From the NCBI RefSeq assembly GCF_009740285.1, contig NZ_CP046566.1:1-64000 (forward strand): a stretch of 64,000 nucleotides of DNA, in the 5' to 3' direction. The stretch comes from Phnomibacter ginsenosidimutans. GTDB taxonomy: Bacteria; Bacteroidota; Bacteroidia; Chitinophagales; Chitinophagaceae. The translations under genes and the position numbers were made by a program. How positions within the stretch are numbered: the stretch's first letter is position 1; each line of letters opens with the position of its first letter. The notes beneath the pieces were generated by a model. It did no database searches, was not told the DNA's origin, and was given only the letters and a program-made list of their open reading frames with translations. Shown one piece after another: positions 1-8,260 of the stretch.

Positions 1-660
1 TGGAACGGACTGTTACTGCATGATGCTTGATGATGAGCCCACCAAAAATGGCGACACCAAACCCAATGAGGGATAAGCGCAGATAGCTGGTGAATTTTAT
101 GCAGGTGCGTGGGCGTAAGCAAGAGCGAATGCGACCGGCAAAAAATACTTTTCCAAATCGGTGGCCAGCACGGTTACAAGGCAGGCAGCAAACAACAAGG
201 TCCTTTCCCCGCAGGGGTAAAAAGCAAAGAAGCCGTGCAGGTGCTGAGCCAAAAGAAAATGGGCGGGGTTGCAGTGGAGGGTTCATGAAAAAACCCTGCA
301 AGGGAAAAACGCAGCATATCCCGCTGCCGAAACGATATTTGAGTCATTGGGGCTGTCATCTTCGGGTCTTGCCAAAGAGCAAACTATAGGTGCCCATAAT
401 AAGAATGAGAGCTCCGCCGGCAGCAATCCAGTTTTTTGTATTGTAAAACAGAGCTCAATAATTCTGCTGCCAAATTGCCAACGAGTACTAGCAGTACATC
501 GCCAAGGCTAACGCCCGCTATGAATGCGTAACCTGCTTTGTGGCCCATTTTCATGCTCACTTTGAGAATGGCGAACACGATGGGCCCTACCGCTTATGGA
601 TAAGAACAATCCCAACCCGATGCCTTTCAACAAAATATCCCATGCAAGCTTATTGTGAGG
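1..660 (-). pseudogene. LysE-family amino-acid exporter, frame-broken and cut by window edge
   Basis: On the minus strand the readable piece GPIVFAILKVSMKMGHKAGY, followed by an AFIAGVSLGDVLLVLVGNLA segment, matches the N-terminal half of LysE/RhtB-type transporters (a Gly-Pro after the first helix, then a glycine-rich second helix). Upstream, in another frame, LLKGIGLGLFLSIS supplies the usual first hydrophobic helix. Later pieces near 400-60 read as membrane segments in alternating frames. Proteins of this family export amino acids or small metabolites across the inner membrane. No single frame runs more than about 65 codons, so the gene is either a pseudogene or badly sequenced. The neighbouring GH3 and TspO-like genes are broken at the same density, which favours sequence error. 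The C-terminus lies beyond base 1. Confidence 0.6.
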
Positions 661-679
661 GCGGACAATTTCCCAGCTA

Positions 680-2165
680 AGGTTTGGTATGAAGCAACCT
701 TAATCTTGTGCGACTGCAGAAACTTCTGCCAGTCTTCCCACATTTTGCCCTTCAGCACCCGTGGAAACTTTGTGCTGTGCCCAATTTTTCCCCTTGCTGG
801 CCATAAAGTCTAGGAATGCATGTTCGGGTAAGTACTGTCAGCAAAACTTCTTTCAACGCATGTTCTACCATCGTAGTCATCGTTGAGTTGCTTCCAGCTT
901 TGCATCTATCAGCAGGCGAAGTTGCGTTTCATCCATTAAGGATCGTCGCAAGCTACAAACCAATGGTGAGCAAAGAAATTGCCATAAGGTTGCCCGCCAC
1001 CGTAAACTCCGGAATGCACACGGTAGGTTCTTGGCCACCATTTGAATGGCCCTGTTCATATTTTCTACACTCGGGTGTTCGCCCACCAAACTCGGGAAGT
1101 GTTGGTCGGCCGGTGGATGATGATTTCGAGATGTTCGAGGTCTTCAAAGCGAACGGTATCGCCAATGAAGGTAACGCCACGCACCTGCATTGGTGCTGAG
1201 GTATAGCGTAATCGCCTCCTTCCACTTCATGAATCAGTGAGGACAATGCATCGGGCAGCATGTTGCCTTCGGCATCAAAAGCTGCTCGTCGAAATTCACA
1301 AATTCAAAGAAGAAAATTGTATGTTGATGGACCAGCTTCATGCCCTTGGCATGCTGGCGGTTTTGATAAGCCAAAAGCTAACTTCGCTGGCCAGGCGGTT
1401 TCTGAGGTAATGGGCTTGCCCACAGTTTTCGAACCCCTTTTATACGGCTCCATGGCCACACCACCGTGTACATAAAAACGAAGTTGGGCCACGCCTAGGT
1501 CGTGGATATTGTTGAGCTGGTAGCGTTCAATAATTTTTTCGATACAGCTGCAACCATGCCGGAACACCCCACTATGAAACCAATATCCCAGTTGGGGGCG
1601 TTGGCAACAATTTCTTCAATTTTTACTGCCCCGGTCTCTCTCCTTGGCTATGCGTTTGCCCGGCTTGTACAGGCGTTGAAACCAAAAGGGAATATTGCGC
1701 TGCTGAATGCCACTCAGGTCGCCCGGCAGGTAGGTAGGTCCCTTTTGTAACTCCGGTACTGCCGCCCAGCAGGAGCCAACCTTTGGGCAGCGCCCCAAAG
1801 TTGACATCGGCTGATAGCCGGTGAGGGAAAACAACTGCCGCAGACTGGTTGTTGGCCTTAATGAGGTCTTTGTAAGTCATGGGAATGCTATATTTGCCTT
1901 GGCCGCTTCCTTGTGCTCGCTGCTAAGGGCAAAAAATTGATCGCCCCGGCCAGCACATCGGGCACTTGCAGGGTTTTGTGACAAAAGCATTGGCCGCTGC
2001 TTGCTGTAATCGTAGGTAAACCCGCTGCTGAAGGCTTTGCCGGCATGGCGGCTCATGAGAATTTATCAATCAAACTGCTGCCAAACTCGGTGTAACGGGC
2101 CTTGGTCAATAGTTTTTCAGCACTTTCAATTGCATACGCCGGGGGTTGCCAGAGGAGATATAGAG
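680..2165 (-). pseudogene. GH3 auxin-responsive promoter family protein (acyl-acid ligase fold), frame-broken
   Basis: Fragments in all three minus frames line up in the right order for a bacterial GH3-family protein. From N to C: FALSS, then YKDLIKANNQSAAVVF, a GALPKGWLLLGGST segment, the piece GDLSGIQQRNIPFWFQRLYK, then NAPNWDIGFIVG, FYVHGGVAMEPYK, GAWRYL, FIGDTVRFEDLEHLEIII, GEHPSVENMNRAIQMVA, EFTVAG and FFAHHWFVACDD. GH3 proteins belong to the ANL adenylating superfamily and ligate carboxylic acids; the bacterial substrate is unknown. Frame changes occur roughly every 50-100 bases. The order and spacing are conserved and no large deletion is visible, so I read this as a normal gene seen through poor sequence rather than an old pseudogene. 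The family assignment rests on remembered motifs. Confidence 0.6.
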
Positions 2166-2169
2166 GCGT

Positions 2170-3075
2170 CGGGCAATAGACTGCAGTAAAGGAATATTAA
2201 TGAGTGCCATGGTAAAGCAACAACAATAGGTAAAGTGCCACGAATGTGCACGGGATGCCTATCTGTGGATGCTGACTGTGGATGAGTTTGTGGTGTTGTT
2301 TTTTTTTGCCAACCAGAAGCCTGCAATGCTGGCCAGTGCAGCTGGCTACTATCCAACGCCATCTGCCCAAGCCACGGCGTGGTGGTTTGTTGTGCACGGT
2401 AAATACCGAGCATTGCGCTCCCCACCACTACGGCCGCAGTGGCTGCCGCAAACCGGTTCCCACCCAGCAAGGCGAGTAGACCACGCACATCATTACCGCC
2501 GACCAAACAGCTGGCTCATGGGCCCGCCCTGCCAGCCAACATGCACCAATAAGGCGGTGGTGTTGGCAATGGTGGCTATCGATATCCATCCGAAGCAAAT
2601 GACAAATGGGGCAAATAAGAGCCAGCGTATGGCGGCCGAAGCGGTGGCTGTAGCCTTTTTTATGCGCCGAAACTGCAGGAAGGAGAAGCGTCAGCAATAC
2701 CAGCAAGGCCAAGGCACTGCCTACCTCAGGAATGCTCGAGCAGCAAGATGCAGCTTACATTATTGATACCACTGATGATGAAGAGGGGGGCTCAGTTGTG
2801 CTGCCGCACTGCGTTGCGCTGTGGTGGGCTTTGGCTCTTGCTTGAGCACAGCCAGCTACTGCTGATAACGACATACAACAGCGGCAACCAGGTATAAATA
2901 ACCGACCAGATGCTAAAGGTGAATCCATCGGGTACAAAAAGGTTAGGAATGGGGAGGACTACCCGGCCCGGTATTGAGCCCTTTATGGGAAAATATTGGC
3001 CATGGCATTGGCAAGCAGGGTGAGCAGAAAGCCTCAGCCAGTTCAGAAAAACCAATCCTTTGCGGACGATGGGGC
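2170..3075 (-). pseudogene. TspO/MBR-like tryptophan-rich sensory membrane protein, frame-broken
   Basis: On the minus strand the readable pieces are LLTLLANAMANIFP, then NLFVPDGFTFSIWSVIYTW near 2880-2950 and, after further frame changes, FAPFVICFGWISIATIANTT and ALLVHVGWQGG near 2540-2620. Late hydrophobic segments follow near 2330-2490. The sequence FTFSIWSVIYTW and the WISIATIAN helix are typical of Bacteroidota tryptophan-rich sensory proteins related to TspO, which are integral membrane proteins of five or more helices. It is transcribed away from tRNA-Asn. No intact frame longer than about 126 codons exists. The function in this organism cannot be inferred beyond the family. Confidence 0.6.
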
Positions 3076-3176
3076 AGATAGCGGAGAAATATTTAGAAAA
3101 AAGAAACGGCTGAAATAATTTTTTGTTTGGTTGAACAATCTAAACCCCTATTTTTGCAACCCCGAAAGGGAAATTC

Positions 3177-3250
3177 CTCTCCTTAGCTCAGTTGGTTAGA
3201 GCATCTGACTGTTAATCAGAGGGTCGCTGGTTCAAGTCCAACAGGGGAGC
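3177..3250 (+). tRNA. tRNA-Asn (anticodon GTT), host of the island attachment site
   Basis: A full cloverleaf can be drawn. The D arm is GCTCAGTTGGTTAGAGC (3186-3202), the anticodon loop is CTGTTAA with GTT for Asn, and the T arm contains GGTTCAAGTCC. The acceptor 3177-3183 pairs with 3243-3249 with one G-T wobble. The T stem has one mismatch (C with A at 3241). The 3' end differs from the second copy at 32136-32181 (CCAGC and one more G), which looks more canonical. Adding one G here and removing one T from the 5' acceptor would give the usual TCCTCCT/AGGGGGA stem. So either the gene carries element-derived bases or this error-rich stretch has two indels. The 3' half is the attachment repeat. 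Confidence 0.9.
3206..3250. repeat. attL: left attachment repeat
   Basis: Bases 3206-3240 are identical to 32136-32170. After that the copies diverge (A for G, one G fewer). This copy completes the functional tRNA-Asn gene. Confidence 0.85.
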
Positions 3251-3259
3251 CTGAAAATC

Positions 3260-3294
3260 AAGCGGTTACAAACGAAAGTGAGTAACCCGCTTTT
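3260..3294 (+). terminator. Element-supplied terminator after tRNA-Asn
   Basis: AAGCGGTTAC pairs with GTAACCCGCTT across a 12-base loop, with one bulged C, and is followed by TTTTC. It lies 10 bases after the tRNA and would replace the original tRNA terminator now stranded at 32189-32222. Confidence 0.5.
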
Positions 3295-3300
3295 CTATTC

Positions 3301-3338
3301 CGACACAGTGTCGAAATTCCGACACAGTGTCGAAATTC
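3301..3338. repeat. Two tandem 19-bp units, each a CGACACAGTGTCG palindrome
   Basis: CGACACAGTGTCGAAATTC occurs twice back to back (3301-3319, 3320-3338). Each copy contains a 13-bp palindrome. Two direct CCGACAC motifs occur at 31991-31997 and 32002-32008, just inside the other end of the island. I suggest recombinase or accessory-protein arm sites, or an operator for the small left-end gene. Confidence 0.6.
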
Positions 3339-3751
3339 TTCAGTTGTACACTTTTCAATGACAGCGTCAAATTGCAGTCCCAAATATTGACAGAACTCCA
3401 TGAACGGTGACGACCTGATGGTCTTCTTTACCCAGCAGCTTTGATTTAACCTTTTGATGGGTCACGACCATAGCGTTCGCTCCTCCCTTCCGGTTACGAT
3501 TTGAATGTCTTTTGGGTAGATACAAATACGCTCCATTGTGTTCTTTGATTTAATACTCCATCTATACTTCAACTATACTGTAAATAGGGTTTCACTATGA
3601 TAAAAATACTAAATAGTTTACCATGATAAATATATACAATATGGAAAAATCGGCAAGGATGCCGAAAGCTGAAAGTGCTTAATTGGTAAGGCTTTGGTAC
3701 GTGTGGTAAATTCGGGTTGCAATTCGCATCAATCACTAAAATCGTTATCAA

Positions 3752-4513
3752 ATGGCACGTCAAAAAGGTATTATCAAACCTCGATGGCACTATTGGTGGC
3801 ATCACATTATCTACAAATCGCAGGACGGGTACCTGGCCCGTGAAAAGGGCGGGGTTGAAGGCGACCCCATTGCCAACGATCCATCGTTTGCCCGTACACG
3901 GGAAAATGGTGCAGAATTTGGCCGGGCCGGTAAGGCGGGCAAATTGCTTCGCACTGCATTCCGGGCACCGCTCCAAAACACTGCAGACCCTCGTATGGTA
4001 AGCCGTATGACGGCTGACTTTGAAGGTGATTCAGGCCGATGAAACCAACGACCGTGGTCAGCGCAACGTGATTGACGGGGAAGCCGAACTGTTGGAGGGC
4101 TTTGATTTCAATATCAGGGGGTAAGCTGGGCACTACGCTGTATGCACCATTTACCGCCAGCATCAACCGCACCAGCGGTGCGGTTGGAAGTGGTTATCCC
4201 GCCTTTTGTTCCCATCAACATGATTGCGGCGCCAGGTGGCAGCACTCACTCAAACTGATTTTAGCAGGTGCTGAGGTTGAACTTTGAGTCAGAGAGCTAT
4301 GTATCTGACTCGACCGAGTGCTGAGTGCTTGGTGGCCCTGATTCAACCACAACCACTGCACTCACCCTGTCGAACACAGTAACAGCCGCCAGCACCAAAC
4401 CACTGTTCCTCGTATTGGGTATTGAGTTTTATCAGGAAGTAAACGGTAGTATGTACTCGTTGAAGAATGGTACATACAACGCACTGGCACTGGTGAAAGT
4501 GAGCGGTTCTTAA
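3752..4513 (+). pseudogene. Bacteroidota conserved hypothetical protein, frame-broken
   Basis: Translation starts MARQKGIIK at 3752. The next conserved piece, LDGTIGGIT, is in another frame, then YKSQDGYLAREKGG and RTRENGAEFGRAGKAGKLLR return to the first frame. Further pieces follow: RNVIDGE, KLGTTLYAPFTASINRTSGA, VVIPPFVPINMIAAP, NFESESYV, and a final long piece ending YNALALVKVSGS. This order matches a recurrent Bacteroidota protein of about 250 residues that I know only as hypothetical. The paired frameshifts around 3778 and 3810 cancel each other, which is easier to explain by sequencing indels than by decay. A terminator at 4541-4568 follows. It is a single gene on the plus strand near the island left end. 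Confidence 0.55.
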
Positions 4514-4540
4514 TAGCAGCGGAGTTCTTGAGTACAATAG

Positions 4541-4568
4541 GCCCTGCCGGTTCCGGCGGGGGCTTTTT
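4541..4568 (+). terminator. Rho-independent terminator after the 3752-4513 gene
   Basis: GCCCTGCCGG-TT-CCGGCGGGGGC forms a GC-rich stem with one bulge and is followed by TTTTT. Confidence 0.7.
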
Positions 4569-4866
4569 CATTACTGGCCATAGGTATTTTGTAAATTGCA
4601 TGTATGGAAAAACGGCCTTGAGAATGTCACTGTCAATCAATTCTGCACTCTTATTGGGATAAGCATAGAACAGTTTCGTTCTTGCTGCCTTAGGACGGGA
4701 GTAATGCATAGTGGTCCCGGTCCAGCGATCGGTCACAGATAGGCAGATGTGTGCTGTATGGGAATTTCAAATGACAGGCAGATTGAAAATCAATGTCGCA
4801 GCTTTTCAAAAAAACGGTTTCTTACTAAAGGCAGTAAGGGGAGGACATGGTAAGATTATCAATACA
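4569..4866. other. No recognisable gene
   Basis: Short open stretches exist on the minus strand (about 4570-4700) but match nothing I recognise and run through the 4541-4568 terminator. Confidence 0.3.
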
Positions 4867-5040
4867 ATGAAAGAAAAGGAAACAGTAAAAGAGGATGAGC
4901 CTCAACCTTTAGGTGATACTTTGAATATGTCTGACACTTCAATCCAATCTTCAGGAAAATCCGGACCTGAAATATCTGTGCCGATGGGTGGTCAGCCAGG
5001 TTTTAAAAGAAGCGTAGAAAGTAAGTCTTTCTATGAGTAA
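4867..5040 (+). CDS. Small hydrophilic hypothetical protein (57 aa)
   Basis: Starts MKEKETVKEDEPQPLG at 4867 and ends SFYE at a TAA (5038-5040). A good hairpin terminator begins nine bases later, which is the main reason to believe the gene. The protein is polar and rich in Ser, Glu, Pro and Gly, with no predicted membrane segment and no family I recognise. The same frame is open upstream to 4711, but there the composition does not look coding. Uncertain. Confidence 0.4.
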   Translation: MKEKETVKEDEPQPLGDTLNMSDTSIQSSGKSGPEISVPMGGQPGFKRSVESKSFYE

Positions 5041-5048
5041 ATAGAAAA

Positions 5049-5072
5049 GGGTCCTTGCTTTTGCAAGGGCCC
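5049..5072. terminator. Bidirectional terminator between convergent genes
   Basis: GGGTCCTTGC-TTTT-GCAAGGGCCC hairpin with A-rich and T-rich flanks, placed between the plus-strand gene ending 5040 and the minus-strand gene ending 5079. Confidence 0.7.
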
Positions 5073-5078
5073 CACATT

Positions 5079-5430
5079 TTAGTATTCGGATGGCAGCAGC
5101 AGTACGCCATCAATGAGGTACAGGGGTACACTGGTCGGCTGCGAAATCGCTGAACTGAATTTCTTGCCGGGCAATCTCTTTGCCATTGCCATCATCAGCC
5201 ACGGCTACAAAGCGATGGCCTGTAAGGCGCTGCAGCAGCCATTTTTGAAAGCCTTCCTTTTTGACACTGGCCGTGAGCTGGTGGCTAAATACCAGGTCTA
5301 TCAACCAATAGGCCTGAAACTTTTCAGCCATGGCACATACGCCATCGGTGTAGAGCAACCGGCTAATCGGATGGCGGTAATAATTTTCGGTGCAGGTGTA
5401 GGCTCTCAGTTCGTCGTTTGCGTTTTTCAT
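5079..5430 (-). CDS. DUF6876-like small protein (frameshift near the C-terminus)
   Basis: Reads MKNANDELRAYTCTENYYRH, then a segment with YTDGVCAMAEKFQAYWLID. The pattern E.YYRH, YTDGV..MAE and AYWLID is what I remember of DUF6876, a family of about 110-120 residues found in Bacteroidota mobile elements, with no known biochemical role. The first frame stops at 5110 after CTPVPH, but a one-base shift gives LYLIDGVLLLPSEY and a TAA at 5079-5081, which fits the expected C-terminus. I chose the start at 5430 because the upstream frame is low-complexity poly-Lys/Phe. A large inverted repeat lies directly upstream. Confidence 0.55.
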
Positions 5431-5487
5431 AAACATTGCTTTTAAAAGAAAAAGAAGAAAAAAAGAAAGCCCTTGGGGTGTGGGCAT

Positions 5488-5551
5488 TCGTATTTCCAAA
5501 CCGTAATGATGGGATTGTGCGTGGGCCTTTGCGTTCGGTTTGGAAATACGA
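5488..5551. repeat. 16-bp perfect inverted repeat upstream of the DUF6876-like gene
   Basis: TCGTATTTCCAAACCG (5488-5503) and its exact complement (5536-5551) flank 32 bases. An outer, imperfect inverted repeat of purine-rich CTTTTAAAAGAA type encloses it (about 5431-5465 against 5590-5617), so 5431-5617 could fold as one nested hairpin. It may be a regulatory structure, a protein binding site or a transfer/replication origin; nothing here decides which. Confidence 0.6.
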
Positions 5552-5619
5552 GGATGGCTTTGTGCGGTGGGGGGGCCGCAGCTAACTTTGCTGCTCTTTT
5601 TTTCTCTTCTTTTAAAAGG

Positions 5620-6660
5620 AAACGGTGAACACTGATAAAGGAGTTTTGCCGAAAATGTTGATTACCTAAATGCATGTCCGTTGTGTAGCTGCTTTAGCAT
5701 TGCATCCACTGTTGAGGGATGTCAACAAAACGGACTGATGAATAGAAACGAAATCGTCAAACAGCGACGGTACCACACCCAAAACCTTAGTACTGCAGAT
5801 ACAAAGGCTTTAAATGGCTGGGATATGTACTTCAGTTCAGCGCCGCCAGCGCCGAGCCACCCGAAGGCTGGGGCCGGGAGCCGCAACGGCGGAGCGGAAT
5901 GAGGAACGAATGCAGCGACAAAGTGAGGCGGAGGCACCAGTCCGTATACGCAAAGGGCCTGGCACGGTTTTTTGCTTTTCGCTGCTTCATTTTATTACTA
6001 CAGTATCAACACAAATAGCAGTTGAACAGCGCAACGATGCAAAAACCGTGACCGCAGGCTGTAGGGCAGGTAAAGCGGAGCTGTGTCAGCAGAGCGACTG
6101 CCCGAAAGCTGGAGGGTACAGGCCCGCAGCTGAGGGTGGCCAGCCGGCGGCGCACAAGAAAGTGGTGGAGGCCCGATGGATGCAGGCCTGCCTATCCTGC
6201 AGTGCAGCGACCGCTGACTGTAGTTGTAGTGAGAGTGGAGCCAACGAAGCCTGGCCAATAAATGGGTATTGTGCGTTGGGCTTGGCAGGCGTAGTGCAGC
6301 GAAACGGAACGGAAGCGAAAGGAAGTAAGGGAGCCAACCAAGGTAGGCTGGGCTGCAGCCAGTAAAAGGGCCGGACGGCGGCGACCTGAGGGCGGCCAAA
6401 AACCACGACAGCCTGCGGAGCTTGCGGAGCACCCGCAGGGCGGTATGGCTCTGCTGCACAAAGCTGCGTGTGTTGGCCTGCAGCAGTGCCATGCCGGGCT
6501 GGCGAGGTTTTTGTTGGCCGAACGATGGAAGACCGCCGACCTTTTGTTAGGTCACACTCCTTGCCCACACTATTCCAGCAGCATACAGCGACGAAATATT
6601 TTGGGCAAAAGATGGTAAACATTTGGAAAAGTGAAAAACGATAGGGATTTTTAGAGCAAC
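5620..6660. other. GC-rich stretch without recognisable gene
   Basis: About 1 kb in which both strands have only short, overlapping, low-quality open frames with no family signature. It is clearly richer in G and C than the flanking AT-rich island genes. A CCTGCGG/CCGCAGG hairpin lies at 6412-6439 and several GC-rich near-repeats (GCGGAGC, GCAGGCCTGC) occur. It could hold a structured RNA, an origin or a decayed gene; I cannot support a specific call. Confidence 0.3.
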
Positions 6661-6790
6661 GTATTTGTATTGGCGAAAGGGAATACAGTTACGAATTTTT
6701 TATTGCTACTGAACATACAAAGCGTTATGAAACTTGCCGCAAGTGAAATAGATTATAGTTTTCTTTTATTTATTTTTTACAAAGTTTTTT

Positions 6791-7423
6791 ATGAAAACTG
6801 TCAACGATTCAAAAGCAGAAATTATGACAACCCTGAACCACATCAGGACTGTTTATAATAAGCTACATGCTCAAAGTGGACTCCATAGACCATTTACTTT
6901 TCCTGATGCCCACAAGCTGACAGAAGGATTACTACTAAGTACATGGACACATTGGGAAGAATTTATTCAAGAAATATTGATTATAGACCTCGCAACAACC
7001 AATGATGGATTTTTGAAAAAGGACATTAAGAAATTTAGGACAATTGGTGCTCCAATGCGATATGCTGAAAAGATTTTAAATCATCCGGATAGTCCTGAAA
7101 AGTTTATTGAGTGGGATTATAGTGTTGTTCAAAAAAGAGCAAATAACTATTTAGCTGCAGGACATAGATATCCAACATCATTGGCAAGACAAAATGATAT
7201 CGACAAGCTGAAAAGAATTCGTAATGGAATTGCGCATAAAAGTGACAAAGCTTGGGACTCTTTTATAAAGTTAGTAAGGGCGGCACCATTCAGTTTGACT
7301 GGAACACAACTCCGCGGAATGACCGTGGGACGGTTCGCTTTTAGCCATCAGTGGAATGGCAACTTTGTTCTAATTGAATCTATAAATGTTATAGAAGAAT
7401 GTGTGAATGAACTAGTACCATAA
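6791..7423 (+). CDS. HEPN-domain protein (RiboL-PSP-HEPN-like)
   Basis: 210 residues, helical, beginning MKTVNDSKAEIMTTLNHIRT. The C-terminal third contains KRIRNGIAHKSD: Arg144 and His149 form an R-x4-H motif, the hallmark of HEPN RNases, and an aromatic-rich helix TWTHWEEFIQEIL (51-63) precedes it. HEPN proteins of this RiboL-PSP type are found in defence and toxin-antitoxin loci and cleave RNA when active. No partner antitoxin is obvious: the only neighbours are a GC-rich empty stretch upstream and the HipA-like genes on the opposite strand beyond the 7796-7832 terminator. It is low GC, like other island cargo. The activity is inferred; R-x4-H is also present in non-cleaving HEPN proteins. 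Confidence 0.65.
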   Translation: MKTVNDSKAEIMTTLNHIRTVYNKLHAQSGLHRPFTFPDAHKLTEGLLLSTWTHWEEFIQEILIIDLATTNDGFLKKDIKKFRTIGAPMRYAEKILNHPDSPEKFIEWDYSVVQKRANNYLAAGHRYPTSLARQNDIDKLKRIRNGIAHKSDKAWDSFIKLVRAAPFSLTGTQLRGMTVGRFAFSHQWNGNFVLIESINVIEECVNELVP

Positions 7424-7795
7424 ATGCTTTTGGTAACATGGGATTTGGTCAGGAGAGCTGAAAAGCATGCTTCTCTACTGTAGTTACAATTAATAATGCC
7501 AACGGCTTAAAATCGAAGTGAGCCTGTTGGATCTTCTACCATTGGGTAAATGGAGTATTTCACAAAGAATTTTCAGAATAATAGTTAGTTTAACGGAGAC
7601 GTTTATGTTGAATGCTGCAGGAAAGCAGCAAACCAATGATGAGGATGTATTTCATGTGTGAGTGTGTGGTTACTGATGATAGCGAATGGTGTCGGGTATG
7701 GGGTGTTTGTTTGGCCACAGATTCACCACTGGATATTTAATTCTAAGCAAATGGGAAGACAATACTTGGAATGAAATAGTTCTATGTGGAGTATA
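7424..7795. other. No recognisable gene
   Basis: About 370 bases between the HEPN gene and the terminator. No frame on either strand has coding character that I can recognise. Confidence 0.3.
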
Positions 7796-7832
7796 ATAAT
7801 TAAGGCCTACTTCATAAGTAGGCCTTAATTAT
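7796..7832. terminator. Perfect 17-bp hairpin, bidirectional terminator
   Basis: Arms 7796-7812 and 7816-7832 pair without mismatch across the loop CAT (core AAGGCCTACTT). It separates the plus-strand HEPN gene from the minus-strand HipA-like genes, whose last stop is about 20 bases away at 7853. Confidence 0.8.
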
Positions 7833-7852
7833 ATTCCGGTAAAAAGCATTAT

Positions 7853-8258
7853 TTAAAATGAAGGAACAAGTTCGTAAGGATTAGAAATTGTTTTCTTACC
7901 AAAACGCTTAAGAAGAGCCGCTTCATTTGATTTGTCAATGTTTTCCTTTTCAATTATTTCCTGTACGGCTGGCTGCTTTAAACCAGGGATACGAATTTGA
8001 AAAAAAAGGCCAAAGTGTTTCGCTTTTGTAGACTTTATTCAAATCCGGAAATCCAACGATATGGTTGTATTCGTTCGAGTGCTGTTTAAACTCTTCAGAA
8101 TATTTAAAATACCAGTAGCTGCCTTCACAATAAAGCCAACCGATTTTTAAGTTGTCAATTGATAAAGTAAATTTAGAGTCTTCGCCCTGTGGCAATTGTA
8201 TTTGCAATTCACGATCGTCCTCGCTTTTGCTAAACCAGTTGATGATTTTACGCAACAT
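7853..8258 (-). CDS. HipA N-terminal-like protein (separate subunit), frameshifted in A8 run
   Basis: Begins MLRKIINWFSKSEDDRELQI. Residues 20-80 form a beta-rich region, FTLSIDNLKIGWLYCEG, of the kind seen in the small N-terminal domain of HipA toxins. The first frame ends at 7950, but a one-base shift in an A8/T8 run (8000-8007) yields IRIPGLKQPAVQEIIE, LLKRFGKKTI and SNPYELV, which is the conserved end of that domain, with a TAA at 7853-7855. Here the N-domain is a separate gene lying two bases after the kinase gene. That split resembles HipS/HipT organisation, but the order is reversed. It probably binds or modulates the kinase. Confidence 0.6.
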
Positions 8259-8260
8259 AA

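Larger units (their letters stand above)
3258..3536 (-). pseudogene. Small mobile-element protein, frame-broken
   Basis: The minus strand begins MERICIYPKDIQIVTG at 3536, then continues in other frames as KLLGKEDHQVVTVH and EFCQYLGLQFDAVIEK, ending at a TGA at 3258-3260. Proteins of about 80-90 residues with an N-terminal RICIYPKDIQ..TG segment and a K..HQ.VTV.EFC.Y.G tail recur in Bacteroidota mobile elements and look like small DNA-binding proteins; the exact function is unknown to me. At least two frame changes are needed. It lies directly inside the left attachment site, and the 19-bp palindromic tandem repeats at 3301-3338 fall in its C-terminal coding part. Confidence 0.45.

Noticed and set aside
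3297-3338. CRISPR-like short repeat
   Set aside because: Only two tandem units of 19 bases without spacers and no cas genes; palindromic binding sites fit better.
5814-6622. Protein genes on either strand of the GC-rich stretch
   Set aside because: Several overlapping open frames on both strands have biased composition without recognisable motifs; this is expected of GC-rich non-coding DNA.
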